From the NCBI GenBank assembly GCA_030430835.1, contig JAUIKJ010000099.1, forward strand, positions 1 through 8,983: a DNA stretch of 8,983 nucleotides. The letters run 5' to 3'. Made by a program: the position numbers and the translations under genes. Positions within the stretch are counted from its first letter, which is position 1; each line of letters starts with the position of its first letter. The notes under the pieces are model-generated. The model did no database searches, had not been told where the DNA came from, and was given only the letters and a program-made list of their open reading frames with translations. Source of the DNA: Candidatus Hydrogenedentota bacterium (GTDB lineage Bacteria; Hydrogenedentota; Hydrogenedentia; Hydrogenedentales; JAEUWI01). Shown one piece after another: positions 1-7,080 of the stretch.

Positions 1-1079
1 ACTACCGGCCAACCCATCCCCTGTCGACAAAAGATGGCCAGCAGGAAGTCATCAACGTAATCAAGCAACATGGGATAGATCTCGTCATCCTTGACAGTCT
101 CACCATTGGCCTGGGTGCCGATCTTGTTTCCGATCACCTGATGGAGACTCCCGCGCAATAGCACCCCATCGGTAGTATTGCCGGAAATGACGTTGGCGTC
201 CTCGTCGTCCGGGCCGCCTATCACGATTTCGAGGGAATTGCCGATGGTGGTGATGCCGTTGGACGAATTGGGCAATGCGGCATCGCCGGCAGCATTGGTG
301 CCGATGTAGTTGCCCACGATCTCCGCGCGTTCCACGGCGCTACTCAAAACGATTCCGGTGGTGCCGTTGCCCGAAATGACGTTCCGCGCGTCTTCCGAGG
401 CACCACCAATTCTGGCATCCGTGCCGTTGAGGAAGATGCCACCGTTGCCATTGGGCATGGCCTCTTCACCCGTAAACTTGACACCGATCAGGTTGCCTGC
501 GATGCGGGTCTGTGCTGCGTCGAAACGCGTCTGGATTCCGTGTTCGGTGTTGCCGGAGATCACGTTGCCCGGTGCCTCGTTATCGTCGTGACCAATAATG
601 TTTCCCGTGCCGCCGTCCACTCGTACGCCATCGCCGCCGTTGGCCTTCGCAGACTTGCCGTCGTTGCCGATGAAGCAGCCGCTGACCCGGTTGTTGTCCC
701 CGTCGATAAATACGCCATGGGAGGGAAAGCTGTAGATATACAGGTCCTCCAGTACATCATTGTCCGTGATGAGGCGAAAGCCCACTTCGTCACCCGAGAG
801 CAGCTCACCGGAAATAAACTGCGGGCCCCGGATAATGGTCTGATCTTCGTCCGACTGCGGATCGAGTGCTGGCAACTCGCTGAGCGGCATGATGATATCG
901 CTCGGCGCCAGATCGAACTCGATCACGTCGTCCCCATCCTGGGATACGGCCGCACTAATCGCCTGGCGCAGACTGCCCGGACCGTCGTCGGCATTGGTTG
1001 TTACCGTGAAGGTGGCCGCGTACGCGGCCGATCCCATCAGCAAAAGGGAAAAGGCAAGAGAGCGAATCACAAGCGTCAT
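1..1079 (-). CDS. Secreted parallel beta-helix repeat protein, 3' end outside the window
   Basis: Reading the minus strand from the ATG at 1079-1077 gives 359 uninterrupted codons to the window edge. Residues 1-21 form a signal peptide (a basic residue, a hydrophobic core, then an AYA cleavage site), so the product is exported. The mature start (TFTVTTNADDGPGSLRQAI, from residue 23) matches the opening commonly seen in CSLREA-type and polymorphic beta-helix surface proteins. From about residue 134 there are repeats of 61 residues, marked by IG at 137, 198, 259 and 320 and by NVISGN at 172, 233 and 296; such Asn/Gly-rich rungs build a right-handed beta-helix. No catalytic site is recognisable. 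The role is probably extracellular, as an adhesin, polysaccharide-binding or structural protein. An AAGGA ribosome site lies 7 bases before the start. The gene is divergent from ispE. After residue 327 the repeat pattern is abruptly lost (see findings), so the last ~100 bases may not belong to this gene. Confidence 0.85.
   Translation of the reverse strand, partial: MTLVIRSLAFSLLLMGSAAYAATFTVTTNADDGPGSLRQAISAAVSQDGDDVIEFDLAPSDIIMPLSELPALDPQSDEDQTIIRGPQFISGELLSGDEVGFRLITDNDVLEDLYIYSFPSHGVFIDGDNNRVSGCFIGNDGKSAKANGGDGVRVDGGTGNIIGHDDNEAPGNVISGNTEHGIQTRFDAAQTRIAGNLIGVKFTGEEAMPNGNGGIFLNGTDARIGGASEDARNVISGNGTTGIVLSSAVERAEIVGNYIGTNAAGDAALPNSSNGITTIGNSLEIVIGGPDDEDANVISGNTTDGVLLRGSLHQVIGNKIGTQANGETVKDDEIYPMLLDYVDDFLLAIFCRQGMGWPV
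3..122 (+). other. Possible fragment of an AAA-type ATPase around a Walker B motif (uncertain)
   Basis: The plus-strand frame beginning at base 3 is open to the stop at 159. Its first 40 codons read like the Walker B region of RepA/RecA-like AAA ATPases: LSTKDGQQEVINVIKQHGID (21-80), followed by LVILDSLTIG (81-110), that is, a helix followed by four hydrophobic residues and Asp-Ser. The opposite strand over 1-98 does not look like the beta-helix repeat it should continue. Either this is a joined foreign fragment or a chance pattern. It overlaps the annotated beta-helix gene, so both cannot be right over 1-98. Confidence 0.25.
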
Positions 1080-1086
1080 TCCGGGT

Positions 1087-1091
1087 TCCTT
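1087..1091 (-). promoter_or_regulatory. Ribosome binding site of the beta-helix gene
   Basis: The minus strand reads AAGGA, inside AAGAAGGAA, with a 7-base spacer to the ATG at 1079. This supports that start, which also gives a well-formed signal peptide. Confidence 0.6.
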
Positions 1092-1293
1092 CTTGTCATG
1101 AATGCCCAAACTCAAACTACGGTGCGGCACTGACCCCTGGTATAGAGCCCGTCCCTACCGAATTCACTTCCCCTTGAGGAACATACCCTACTGGGGCAGA
1201 ATCCGCAAGCCAGAGAACAGGACACCGCCGCGGGCGCGGACACCATCGTCCGTGCTACGATCCGTCCAACTCAGAGGAGCTGTTCCTGTATTT

Positions 1294-2202
1294 ATGACCC
1301 CATCAGCCGAATTCCTATGTTGCCGTTCCTATGCGAAGATTAACCTGTACCTCGATGTCCTGGATCGCCGCGCCGACGGATTCAACAACATCGAGACAAT
1401 CTTTCAGACGGTCGGCCTCTACGATGAACTGCATCTGGAGCGCACGGAATCGGAACTCTCCCTGACCTGTTCGAATCCCGGTCTGCCGACGGGCGATGGG
1501 AATCTCGTGATTCGCGCGGCCCGTGCCTTGCTCGAACACACCGGTGCCCAGCGCGGTGCGCGGATGCATCTGGTGAAGCACATCCCCGTCGCTGCCGGGC
1601 TCGCTGGCGGCTCGGGAAACGCGGCCGCCGCGCTGCGCGGACTGAACACAATCTGGGAACTTGGTCTGCGTGATGCCGCTCTTGCCGCGCTCGCGCTGCG
1701 TCTTGGCTCCGATGTGCCCTATTGTCTGCATGGCGGCACCATGGCCGCCACCGGCCGCGGTGAAATTCTGGTTCCTCTGGCGCCCATTCCCGAGACCCCT
1801 GTTGTGCTGGTGAATCCCGGCATTGCGATTAGCGCGGGCGCGGTATACAAGCACCCGCGTCTGGAGCGTAGCGAGGAAACACCCTTCAATGGCATGACGC
1901 CGACCTTCCTCGCCATCAGTACCGCGCTCGCCAGTTGCGGTCCCGCACCATTGCTGTTCAATCGCATGGAAGCGCCGGTATTCGAAGACCACCCGGAGGT
2001 GGCCCGTATTAAGGAGGTCTTGTGTGATCACGGGTGTCAGGCGGCCTTGATGAGCGGCAGTGGTTCGACGGTCTTCGGTGTGAGCGATACGCCGATGGAC
2101 GCCGCGGCCCTGCAGGCCGCCTTTCCTGATTACTTTGTTGCATGCACCACCACGGTCGATCACGGGGTCACGATGCTTGACCGCATCGCCCCGGCTACGT
2201 AG
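1294..2202 (+). CDS. ispE: 4-diphosphocytidyl-2-C-methyl-D-erythritol kinase
   Basis: IspE phosphorylates the 2-hydroxyl of CDP-methylerythritol with ATP, a cytoplasmic step of the non-mevalonate (MEP) isoprenoid pathway. The product is 302 residues, close to the usual 280-300. GHMP-kinase hallmarks are in order: SYAKINL with Lys15 near the N-terminus, the ATP-binding loop PVAAGLAGGSGN (98-109), GSDVPY carrying the expected catalytic Asp140, and the C-terminal SGSGSTVFG glycine loop. The reading frame is open upstream to 1102, but ATG 1294 is chosen because the family's conserved N-terminus starts just after it; an AGGAG lies 14 bases upstream, which is rather far. One oddity is the substrate motif usually written DG(Y/F)H, which reads DGFN here (Asn31). 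The stop is 9 bases before the first GTPase gene, suggesting co-transcription. Confidence 0.95.
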   Translation: MTPSAEFLCCRSYAKINLYLDVLDRRADGFNNIETIFQTVGLYDELHLERTESELSLTCSNPGLPTGDGNLVIRAARALLEHTGAQRGARMHLVKHIPVAAGLAGGSGNAAAALRGLNTIWELGLRDAALAALALRLGSDVPYCLHGGTMAATGRGEILVPLAPIPETPVVLVNPGIAISAGAVYKHPRLERSEETPFNGMTPTFLAISTALASCGPAPLLFNRMEAPVFEDHPEVARIKEVLCDHGCQAALMSGSGSTVFGVSDTPMDAAALQAAFPDYFVACTTTVDHGVTMLDRIAPAT

Positions 2203-2211
2203 GCTATCCCC

Positions 2212-3993
2212 ATGCCCGAACCCTTGGGAACCGAACTGGAACGATTCGCCCAGGCCTTGGATCGATTCCGCGAGGCACTGGGCAGCGCCCCCGAATTGCG
2301 GCGGGCCCTGTTCGCTGGCAGCGAAGAATGGACCGGCCTGCTCAGCTACAAACTCCTGCCCCACCTTGCGGGCGAGGGGTGCCTGGTCGTTGCCGTGGCC
2401 GGGGGTACGAACACCGGCAAGTCTACCGTCTTCAACATCCTCGTGGGCCAGACCACAAGCCCCGTGCGCACGACCGCCGCGGCCACCTGCCGGCCCGTGC
2501 TCGCCGGCAACGCCAAGCGCGCACAGCAGGCGCTCGATGCGCTGCTGCTGCCGGAGTTTAAGCCCACCCCGTTGCAGGACGCGGAGAGCATCGTGCGCCG
2601 GGACTCGGTGGAAGACACCCTTTACGTCACCGAGAACGCCGCGCTACCGGACACCCTCGTGGTGCTGGATACGCCGGATGTAGACTCGATTGACTTGACG
2701 AACTGGACCGTAGCCGACAATATTCGCGCGACGGGCGATGTGCTGATCGCTATTCTTACGGCCGAAAAATACAAGGACGAGCGGGTCGTTGCCTATTTTC
2801 GCGAGGCCCATGCCGCCGGTCGAATCGTGCTGCCGTTGATGAACAAGGCGGACCCCGCGAACGCCTATGCGTCGGCCGTCTCACAACTCGAGGAATTTCG
2901 CAAGGATGTTGGGCTGGGCGATGCCGCGAGCTTCGTTGCACCACACGACTTCAGTTTCGGTGAAGATCCCGCATCCACGACGATCGCGTCGGCCACGGGC
3001 GGCGCCCCCTTGCGCGCCCATCTCAATGGGTTGGACGTAGGGGAGATCAAGCAGCGCGTATTCCGCGACACGGTGACGCATTTCCTTGCGGAGGCGGAGA
3101 CATTTTTGGACAAAGCAGCGACCACCCAGCGCAAGCTGGAGGAGGTTGCCGTGGACTTCGACGGTCGTATCGAAGGCTATGCGGAACGCTACGATCCGGC
3201 GCCCGGCGCCGCGGTCGGCGGTCTGTTTCATGAGTTCGTCCAAAAAAAACGCAGCGGCCTTGGTCGTGCCATCGGCACCGCCAGCACCTCTGTCGCCCGG
3301 GGCGTGGGGGCGGTCGGTCGCGCCGCGCGTCGCGCCATGTTTCCCAGTCCGGAGACGGATGCCGAGGCGGCCGCACCGGACGCGGATCAATTGCACTCCC
3401 GACACGCCCAGGCGCTTGAGCGCCACACCCGGGATCTCGTGACCAGTTGGATCGAAACGGCGCGACGGACCGAGGGGCCCGCCGGGGACCTGTTGCGCGC
3501 GCCCATCGATGCCCTGGACGTGGATGTCGCAGTGCCGAAGATCGTTGCCGCCACCTTGCGCGCGGAGAACATCTCCGACGAGTTTCGCGCCCACGCCGAG
3601 CGCACACTCGAAGAATGGTGGGAAAAACACCCCGGCCGTCGTCGCGCCATCGAAGCGCTCGACCGGGTCTTGCTCATCATGCCCGCGGCCATCGCCGCAC
3701 CCATGTCTATCTACACCGCCGGCGTCGGCGTGCCTGAGGTGATGACCGTAGCCGGCCCACTCGTCGAGCAGTTCGTCGCGCGGGTGGTCGAGTATCAATT
3801 TGGCGACGCGATGTTCGACTTTCTATCGCCCTGGCGCGCGGAGCAGCGTGCGGCCTTCGCCGCGGCGCTGCGCACCCACGTGGCGGAGCCTGTATTGCAG
3901 CCCCTGCGCGAGGCCGCGGCGCCCTTCGCCGGCACCCCGTTGCAGGAACTGAGGGAGGCGCACGACGCATGCCGCAAAGCCTTGCTGAGCTGA
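2212..3993 (+). CDS. Dynamin-like GTPase, first of a pair
   Basis: The product is a 593-residue large GTPase. After a short helical N-terminus it has a complete G domain: P-loop GGTNTGKST (64-72), a threonine-rich switch I (TTAAAT, about 87-92), G3 DTPD (153-156) and G4 NKAD (211-214). A helical region follows (about 280-330), then a glycine-rich, basic stretch (about 335-377) that could lie on a membrane surface. Next come an acidic Ala-rich linker (about 380-392), more helices, and a hydrophobic segment (about 484-520) that could insert into or cross the membrane. A large G domain followed by a long helical stalk with a hydrophobic tip is the layout of bacterial dynamin-like proteins; the exact family is not recognised. 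The expected activity is GTP hydrolysis coupled to assembly on membranes. No strong ribosome site precedes the ATG, so it may be translationally coupled to ispE, 9 bases upstream. It overlaps the next GTPase gene by 25 bases. Confidence 0.82.
   Translation: MPEPLGTELERFAQALDRFREALGSAPELRRALFAGSEEWTGLLSYKLLPHLAGEGCLVVAVAGGTNTGKSTVFNILVGQTTSPVRTTAAATCRPVLAGNAKRAQQALDALLLPEFKPTPLQDAESIVRRDSVEDTLYVTENAALPDTLVVLDTPDVDSIDLTNWTVADNIRATGDVLIAILTAEKYKDERVVAYFREAHAAGRIVLPLMNKADPANAYASAVSQLEEFRKDVGLGDAASFVAPHDFSFGEDPASTTIASATGGAPLRAHLNGLDVGEIKQRVFRDTVTHFLAEAETFLDKAATTQRKLEEVAVDFDGRIEGYAERYDPAPGAAVGGLFHEFVQKKRSGLGRAIGTASTSVARGVGAVGRAARRAMFPSPETDAEAAAPDADQLHSRHAQALERHTRDLVTSWIETARRTEGPAGDLLRAPIDALDVDVAVPKIVAATLRAENISDEFRAHAERTLEEWWEKHPGRRRAIEALDRVLLIMPAAIAAPMSIYTAGVGVPEVMTVAGPLVEQFVARVVEYQFGDAMFDFLSPWRAEQRAAFAAALRTHVAEPVLQPLREAAAPFAGTPLQELREAHDACRKALLS
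3953..3958 (+). promoter_or_regulatory. Ribosome binding site of the second GTPase, inside the first
   Basis: GGGAGG lies in the last codons of the first GTPase gene, 10 bases before the ATG at 3969. It supports the overlapping start and coupled translation. Confidence 0.5.
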
Positions 3994-5606
3994 TCACGCG
4001 CCTTGATCACATTGCCGCCTACGACGGGCCCTGGGTACAACTGCGCGACGCCTTGCCGCGTTTGCGCGACCAGATCGGGGAACTGCGTGATCGGGAAGAT
4101 GCGCTGGAAGATGTGTTGGTCATTGCGCTGGTCGGTGGCTCCGGCGTGGGCAAGTCCACCCTGCTCAATGCCCTCGCAGGCGACACCTTGGCCCGTGCCT
4201 CAGAGTTTCGTCCCTGTACCACCCAGCCCATGGTCTACGCACCGCCCGGCGCAGGCGCCGCCTTCGAGGGCTGGGAGCGGGTCACCGGATCCGCACTGGA
4301 GCATCTGGTCATCATCGACACCCCGGATTCGGATACCATCGTCCGTGAACACCGGGCACGGGTTGTTGACGTGCTGCGCCAGTGCGACCTGATCTTCGTA
4401 TGCGGCAGCCGCGAGAAGTACCTCGACGAAGCCACATGGTCCCTGTTGCGTCCATTGCAGGGAGAACGCGCGCTGGTCTGTATCGAGACCAAGGCACAGG
4501 GCGACAACGTCATTCGGGATCATTGGCAGCAGCGTATTCGCGAACAGGGTTTCGAGGTCACCGATTATTTTCAGGTGGCCGCGATCAAGAGCCTTGACCG
4601 TAAATTGGCTGGCCAGGCGCCCGGTCCCGAAGAACTGGACTTCCCGAAGCTCGAAGAGTTTCTCCGCAAAGAACTCAGCGTTGAGCGAATCCGGCGCATC
4701 AAGCGATCCAACGCGACGGGACTCCTGACCAAGACCGTGCAGTCGCTGACCAGCCGAATCGCGGAGACGATGCCCCGCCTGGACGCGCTGGACAAGACCC
4801 TGGAAGACGCGGAAGGCCGAATCGCGAAGGAAGCGCTGGCCGTGGTCGAGCGACGCCTTTTTACGGAACCACACCTGTGGGCCTTCGCCCTCGGACGCGA
4901 ACTGAGCCTGCGTGCAAAGGGCATCGTCGGCACCTGCTATCGACTCATCGAAGCGGCGCGATCACTGCCCGCGCGCATCTCCGGCTGGTCTCCCTGGCGC
5001 GCGGTGGGTGGAGGAGGCAAGCAGGCAGCCGCCTTGCTCACCGAGAAGGATCTCTTTCAGGACGACCTGAATATCGCGAGTGATGAGATCGGCCACCTAT
5101 ACGATGCACACCACAGCGAGATTGCGCTCGCCTTCGCTAAGGCAGGCTTCGACCCGCCCGAGCACAGCGGCGGTGCGGATGCCCTGCGCGACGCGGTGAA
5201 CGCGCGCGTCGCCGAACTGTTGCGTGGACCCGCGCGCGATGCCGTGCAGCGGCAGGCGCGGCGCTTGAGCAACTGGGGCGTGGCCCTGCTGGCCGATGCA
5301 TTGCCCACTGCCTTTATCGCCTACGCGGGCTACAACATCGTGATCCGTTACTTCCGCGAAGAAGCGCTGCAGGACAATTTCTTGTGGCACACGGCGGCCG
5401 TGCTGGTGCTGCTGGTCGGCCTGGAGCTCTTTGTCTTCTCCCTGCTCGCGCGTTCCGCCGCGTGGTCCGCACGGCGTAGCGCATTGCGCGCGCTTCGCGT
5501 TGCATTGGCCGGCACCGCGGTTGCCTTCCAGGAAGAGAAAAAGGCTATCTCCGAAGTGCGCGATCTCGCGCAGCAGATCCAGGAGATCGAGGCCGCGATT
5601 CAGTAG
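3969..5606 (+). CDS. Dynamin-like GTPase with C-terminal membrane hairpin, second of a pair
   Basis: The product is a 545-residue partner GTPase. Its G domain has the P-loop GGSGVGKST (56-64), switch-I threonines in RPCTTQP (81-87) and G3 DTPD (117-120). The place where G4 (N/TKxD) is expected reads ETKAQGD (173-179): the lysine remains, but the aspartate that selects guanine is not in position, so nucleotide choice may be altered. Long charged helices follow (about 236-296). Two hydrophobic segments (about 437-460 and 471-495), separated by a short charged loop, predict a transmembrane hairpin, followed by a basic patch and a C-terminal coiled-coil helix (about 520-545). The start at 3969 lies inside the preceding gene, 10 bases after GGGAGG, which supports translational coupling and equal dosage. 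Two adjacent, unequal dynamin-like genes are also known in other bacteria (for example IniA/IniC and DynA/DynB), where the products act together at the membrane; homology to those specific pairs is not claimed. Confidence 0.82.
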   Translation: MPQSLAELITRLDHIAAYDGPWVQLRDALPRLRDQIGELRDREDALEDVLVIALVGGSGVGKSTLLNALAGDTLARASEFRPCTTQPMVYAPPGAGAAFEGWERVTGSALEHLVIIDTPDSDTIVREHRARVVDVLRQCDLIFVCGSREKYLDEATWSLLRPLQGERALVCIETKAQGDNVIRDHWQQRIREQGFEVTDYFQVAAIKSLDRKLAGQAPGPEELDFPKLEEFLRKELSVERIRRIKRSNATGLLTKTVQSLTSRIAETMPRLDALDKTLEDAEGRIAKEALAVVERRLFTEPHLWAFALGRELSLRAKGIVGTCYRLIEAARSLPARISGWSPWRAVGGGGKQAAALLTEKDLFQDDLNIASDEIGHLYDAHHSEIALAFAKAGFDPPEHSGGADALRDAVNARVAELLRGPARDAVQRQARRLSNWGVALLADALPTAFIAYAGYNIVIRYFREEALQDNFLWHTAAVLVLLVGLELFVFSLLARSAAWSARRSALRALRVALAGTAVAFQEEKKAISEVRDLAQQIQEIEAAIQ

Positions 5607-5664
5607 AGGCCATTGGAATTCATAGCACGGGCGCAAGGCCGCTTTCCGAAATTTGATCTGTCCC

Positions 5665-5735
5665 GATACGTCCGATCACAAACAGGTCCGACCGTCATTC
5701 CCGCGAAGGCGGGAATCCAGTGATCGGGACGTATC
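5665..5735. repeat. Imperfect inverted repeat bracketing the left REP arm
   Basis: GATACGTCCGATCA (5665-5678) pairs with TGATCGGGACGTATC (5721-5735) with a single-base insertion. It brackets the left REP-like arm, giving an extended stem around that hairpin. A further 8-base match, CGATCACA (5673-5680) with TGTGATCG (5792-5799), adds symmetry to the same region. Confidence 0.6.
5692..5721 (+). repeat. REP-like palindromic arm, left copy
   Basis: This 30-base arm is exactly the reverse complement of 5813-5842. It contains its own hairpin: an 8-bp stem ATTCCCGC/GCGGGAAT with the loop GAAG. The core (CATTCCCGCGAAGGCGGGAA) is a type of short repeat seen scattered in many GC-rich bacterial genomes, generally in intergenic, often convergent, positions. 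It may act as a transcript-end stabiliser, an attenuator, or a non-autonomous element mobilised by a REP-associated transposase; none is visible here. Confidence 0.85.
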
Positions 5736-5812
5736 CCCTGACGCGCATGTTGTGCCGGGTCAAAGGCCACGCACGACCATTAAAAAATATCTGTGATCGT
5801 AGTGCCGCGCTT

Positions 5813-5842
5813 ACTGGATTCCCGCCTTCGCGGGAATGACGG
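5813..5842 (-). repeat. REP-like palindromic arm, right inverted copy
   Basis: This is a perfect 30-base inverted copy of 5692-5721 after a 91-base spacer, with the same internal 8-bp stem and the loop CTTC on the plus strand. The pair could also fold into one long cruciform or RNA stem. Two facing copies around a spacer resemble the paired arrangement of REP/BIME elements. Confidence 0.85.
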
Positions 5843-5881
5843 CGTTGTTGGTCTTCCATTGGAAGATGCGTACGCGGTTGG

Positions 5882-5902
5882 AGGCGACCAGCACTGTCGC
5901 CT
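5882..5902 (-). terminator. Weak hairpin at the end of the amidotransferase gene
   Basis: AGGCGAC (5882-5888) and GTCGCCT (5896-5902) form a 7-bp stem with a 7-base loop overlapping the TAG stop at 5903-5901. No T-run follows on the minus strand, so it is at best a weak or factor-assisted terminator. Confidence 0.25.
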
Positions 5903-7043
5903 ACGCCTCGAAATACTTTTCGTAGGCGTGCGCCGGAAAGGCGTGCATGCGGGAGAGTACCTTGATGGGCTGCTTGAAGAGTTTGAGCAGGCTGTGCCAG
6001 TTCGGATAGTCCGTGTAGTACTTGTTCGGCGCGGCGAGGATCGCCTCGAATTCTTCCCAGGTCCAGCCCTGTTTCTTCAGGCAGTAGCCGACCACGTCCT
6101 TGTTCTCGAAGAAGGGCTTTTCCTGCATGATGTCCAGCGCTTCCTCGCGCGTGAGAACGCCCGTGCGCACGCGTGCGGACAACTCCACCACGCGCCAGTC
6201 AAAGCCAAACTTGTGGCGCGCATAATAATAGACCAGCGCGAAGATCTCGTTGTCATAGTGGTGCTGGCCGGTATCGGCGAGGCCGAGTTCTTCGTTCAGG
6301 ATACGCTCCACCTTGGTGCCGGTGTCGTCGTAGTAGTTCGTCAGATTGACGACGCGGATACCGCGCACGACCGCCCACCAGAAGACATGGTGCAGGTCGA
6401 CGTTCTTGAACTTCTTGTACTTCATCGTGCTGTGTTGGTTGATGAGCGCGCGCACGTAGCGCCCGTCGAAGTAGTTCCACTTCAACGGCGTGACGCCCTC
6501 CTCGCGGAAGGAATGCGCGAGCACGATGTGCTTGATGTTCTCTTTCGCGGCGGTGCGCCACAGGGCGCTGGCAATGCCGACGTCGTCCGTTAGATCAATG
6601 TAGGGAACGCAGGCCTTGATCGTGGCGTTCGTCAGGTCCCGGCTCTCTTCCCAGTCGGCGATGACCGAATGCAATTCCACGTTCAGCCGCTGGCAGATCT
6701 TTCGGATATTCTCCTTCGCGATGTCCGAGTCCCAGCCATTGTCGAAGTGGACGGCGAGCGGCCGCAGGCCGAGCTCCTTCACGACATAGAGGCAATAGGA
6801 GGAGTCGCGACCGCCGCTCACGCCGCAGACGCAATCGAAATCGCGCCCTTTGCCCGCCCGCCGCATCTGGTCCGCGAGACGCTCCATCTCGCGCCGGCCC
6901 GCATCGCCCAGGGGGAACAGCGCTTCCAGCTTGTCCTGCATGTGACAGAAGTTACAGACCCCGTGCGCATCGAAGCGGATGTCCGGTACCCCCGCATCCA
7001 TAATGCAGCGCGTACACATCTGTAGCTTGCTCTCAGCGCTCAT
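5901..7043 (-). CDS. N-acetyl sugar amidotransferase, WbpG/PseA type
   Basis: The product is a 380-residue PP-loop enzyme. Four N-terminal cysteines in two pairs (CTRC 10-13, CNFC 30-33) probably bind zinc. The ATP-pyrophosphatase loop SGGRDSS (76-82) adenylates the substrate. The remainder matches the N-acetyl sugar amidotransferase family, which converts an acetamido group of a nucleotide-linked sugar to an acetamidino group. Known members act in O-antigen (WbpG) or pseudaminic acid (PseA) synthesis, and WbpG-type enzymes take ammonia from HisH/HisF-like partners. No such partner is in this window, so the ammonia source and the sugar are unknown. The start is preceded by AAGG about 6 bases upstream. 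It lies 37 bases after hisS on the same strand, so co-transcription is likely, although a functional tie to histidyl-tRNA synthesis is not implied. The family assignment is firm; the exact sugar is not. Confidence 0.85.
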   Translation of the reverse strand: MSAESKLQMCTRCIMDAGVPDIRFDAHGVCNFCHMQDKLEALFPLGDAGRREMERLADQMRRAGKGRDFDCVCGVSGGRDSSYCLYVVKELGLRPLAVHFDNGWDSDIAKENIRKICQRLNVELHSVIADWEESRDLTNATIKACVPYIDLTDDVGIASALWRTAAKENIKHIVLAHSFREEGVTPLKWNYFDGRYVRALINQHSTMKYKKFKNVDLHHVFWWAVVRGIRVVNLTNYYDDTGTKVERILNEELGLADTGQHHYDNEIFALVYYYARHKFGFDWRVVELSARVRTGVLTREEALDIMQEKPFFENKDVVGYCLKKQGWTWEEFEAILAAPNKYYTDYPNWHSLLKLFKQPIKVLSRMHAFPAHAYEKYFEA

Positions 7044-7080
7044 CGTGACCTTGCCGTTTCTGCGTGTGCGCCGGGCGAGG

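Larger units (their letters stand above)
5607..5900. other. Convergent intergenic region with REP-like repeats
   Basis: There is no credible gene between the end of the second GTPase (plus) and the end of the sugar amidotransferase (minus). The region is less GC-rich than its surroundings and packed with short symmetric repeats, listed separately. Transcription from both sides runs into it, so the hairpins may end or insulate transcripts. No hairpin is directly followed by a clear T-run; the only T-rich stretch on the minus strand (5781-5788) lies about 25 bases beyond the nearer arm. Confidence 0.7.

Noticed and set aside
1..70. YVDD on the minus strand resembling a reverse transcriptase catalytic motif
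   Set aside because: The match is four residues with hydrophobic neighbours, no other reverse transcriptase motif is present, and the plus-strand reading of these bases is more coherent.
540..1133. Plus-strand frame of 197 codons opposite the beta-helix gene
   Set aside because: The opposite strand has a signal peptide, a ribosome site and clear repeats; this frame has none.
1174..1202. TTGAGG, 17-base spacer, CAGAAT as an ispE promoter
   Set aside because: Only 4 of 6 matches in each box; such matches are expected by chance in a 214-base gap.
1102..1293. In-frame extension of ispE by 64 codons upstream of 1294
   Set aside because: The extension is Arg/Pro-rich without family similarity, and the known IspE N-terminus begins right after the ATG at 1294.
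1315..2364. Minus-strand open frame of 349 codons opposite ispE
   Set aside because: It lies antisense to a recognised enzyme and shows no domain or plausible start signal.
2881..3798. Minus-strand open frame of 305 codons inside the first GTPase gene
   Set aside because: It is a GC-rich shadow frame with low-complexity Gly/Arg composition, opposite a gene with intact GTPase motifs.
5793..6593. Plus-strand frame of 266 codons running from the repeat region into the amidotransferase gene
   Set aside because: It starts within repeats and is otherwise antisense to a well-supported gene; its Val/Arg-rich content is a shadow effect.
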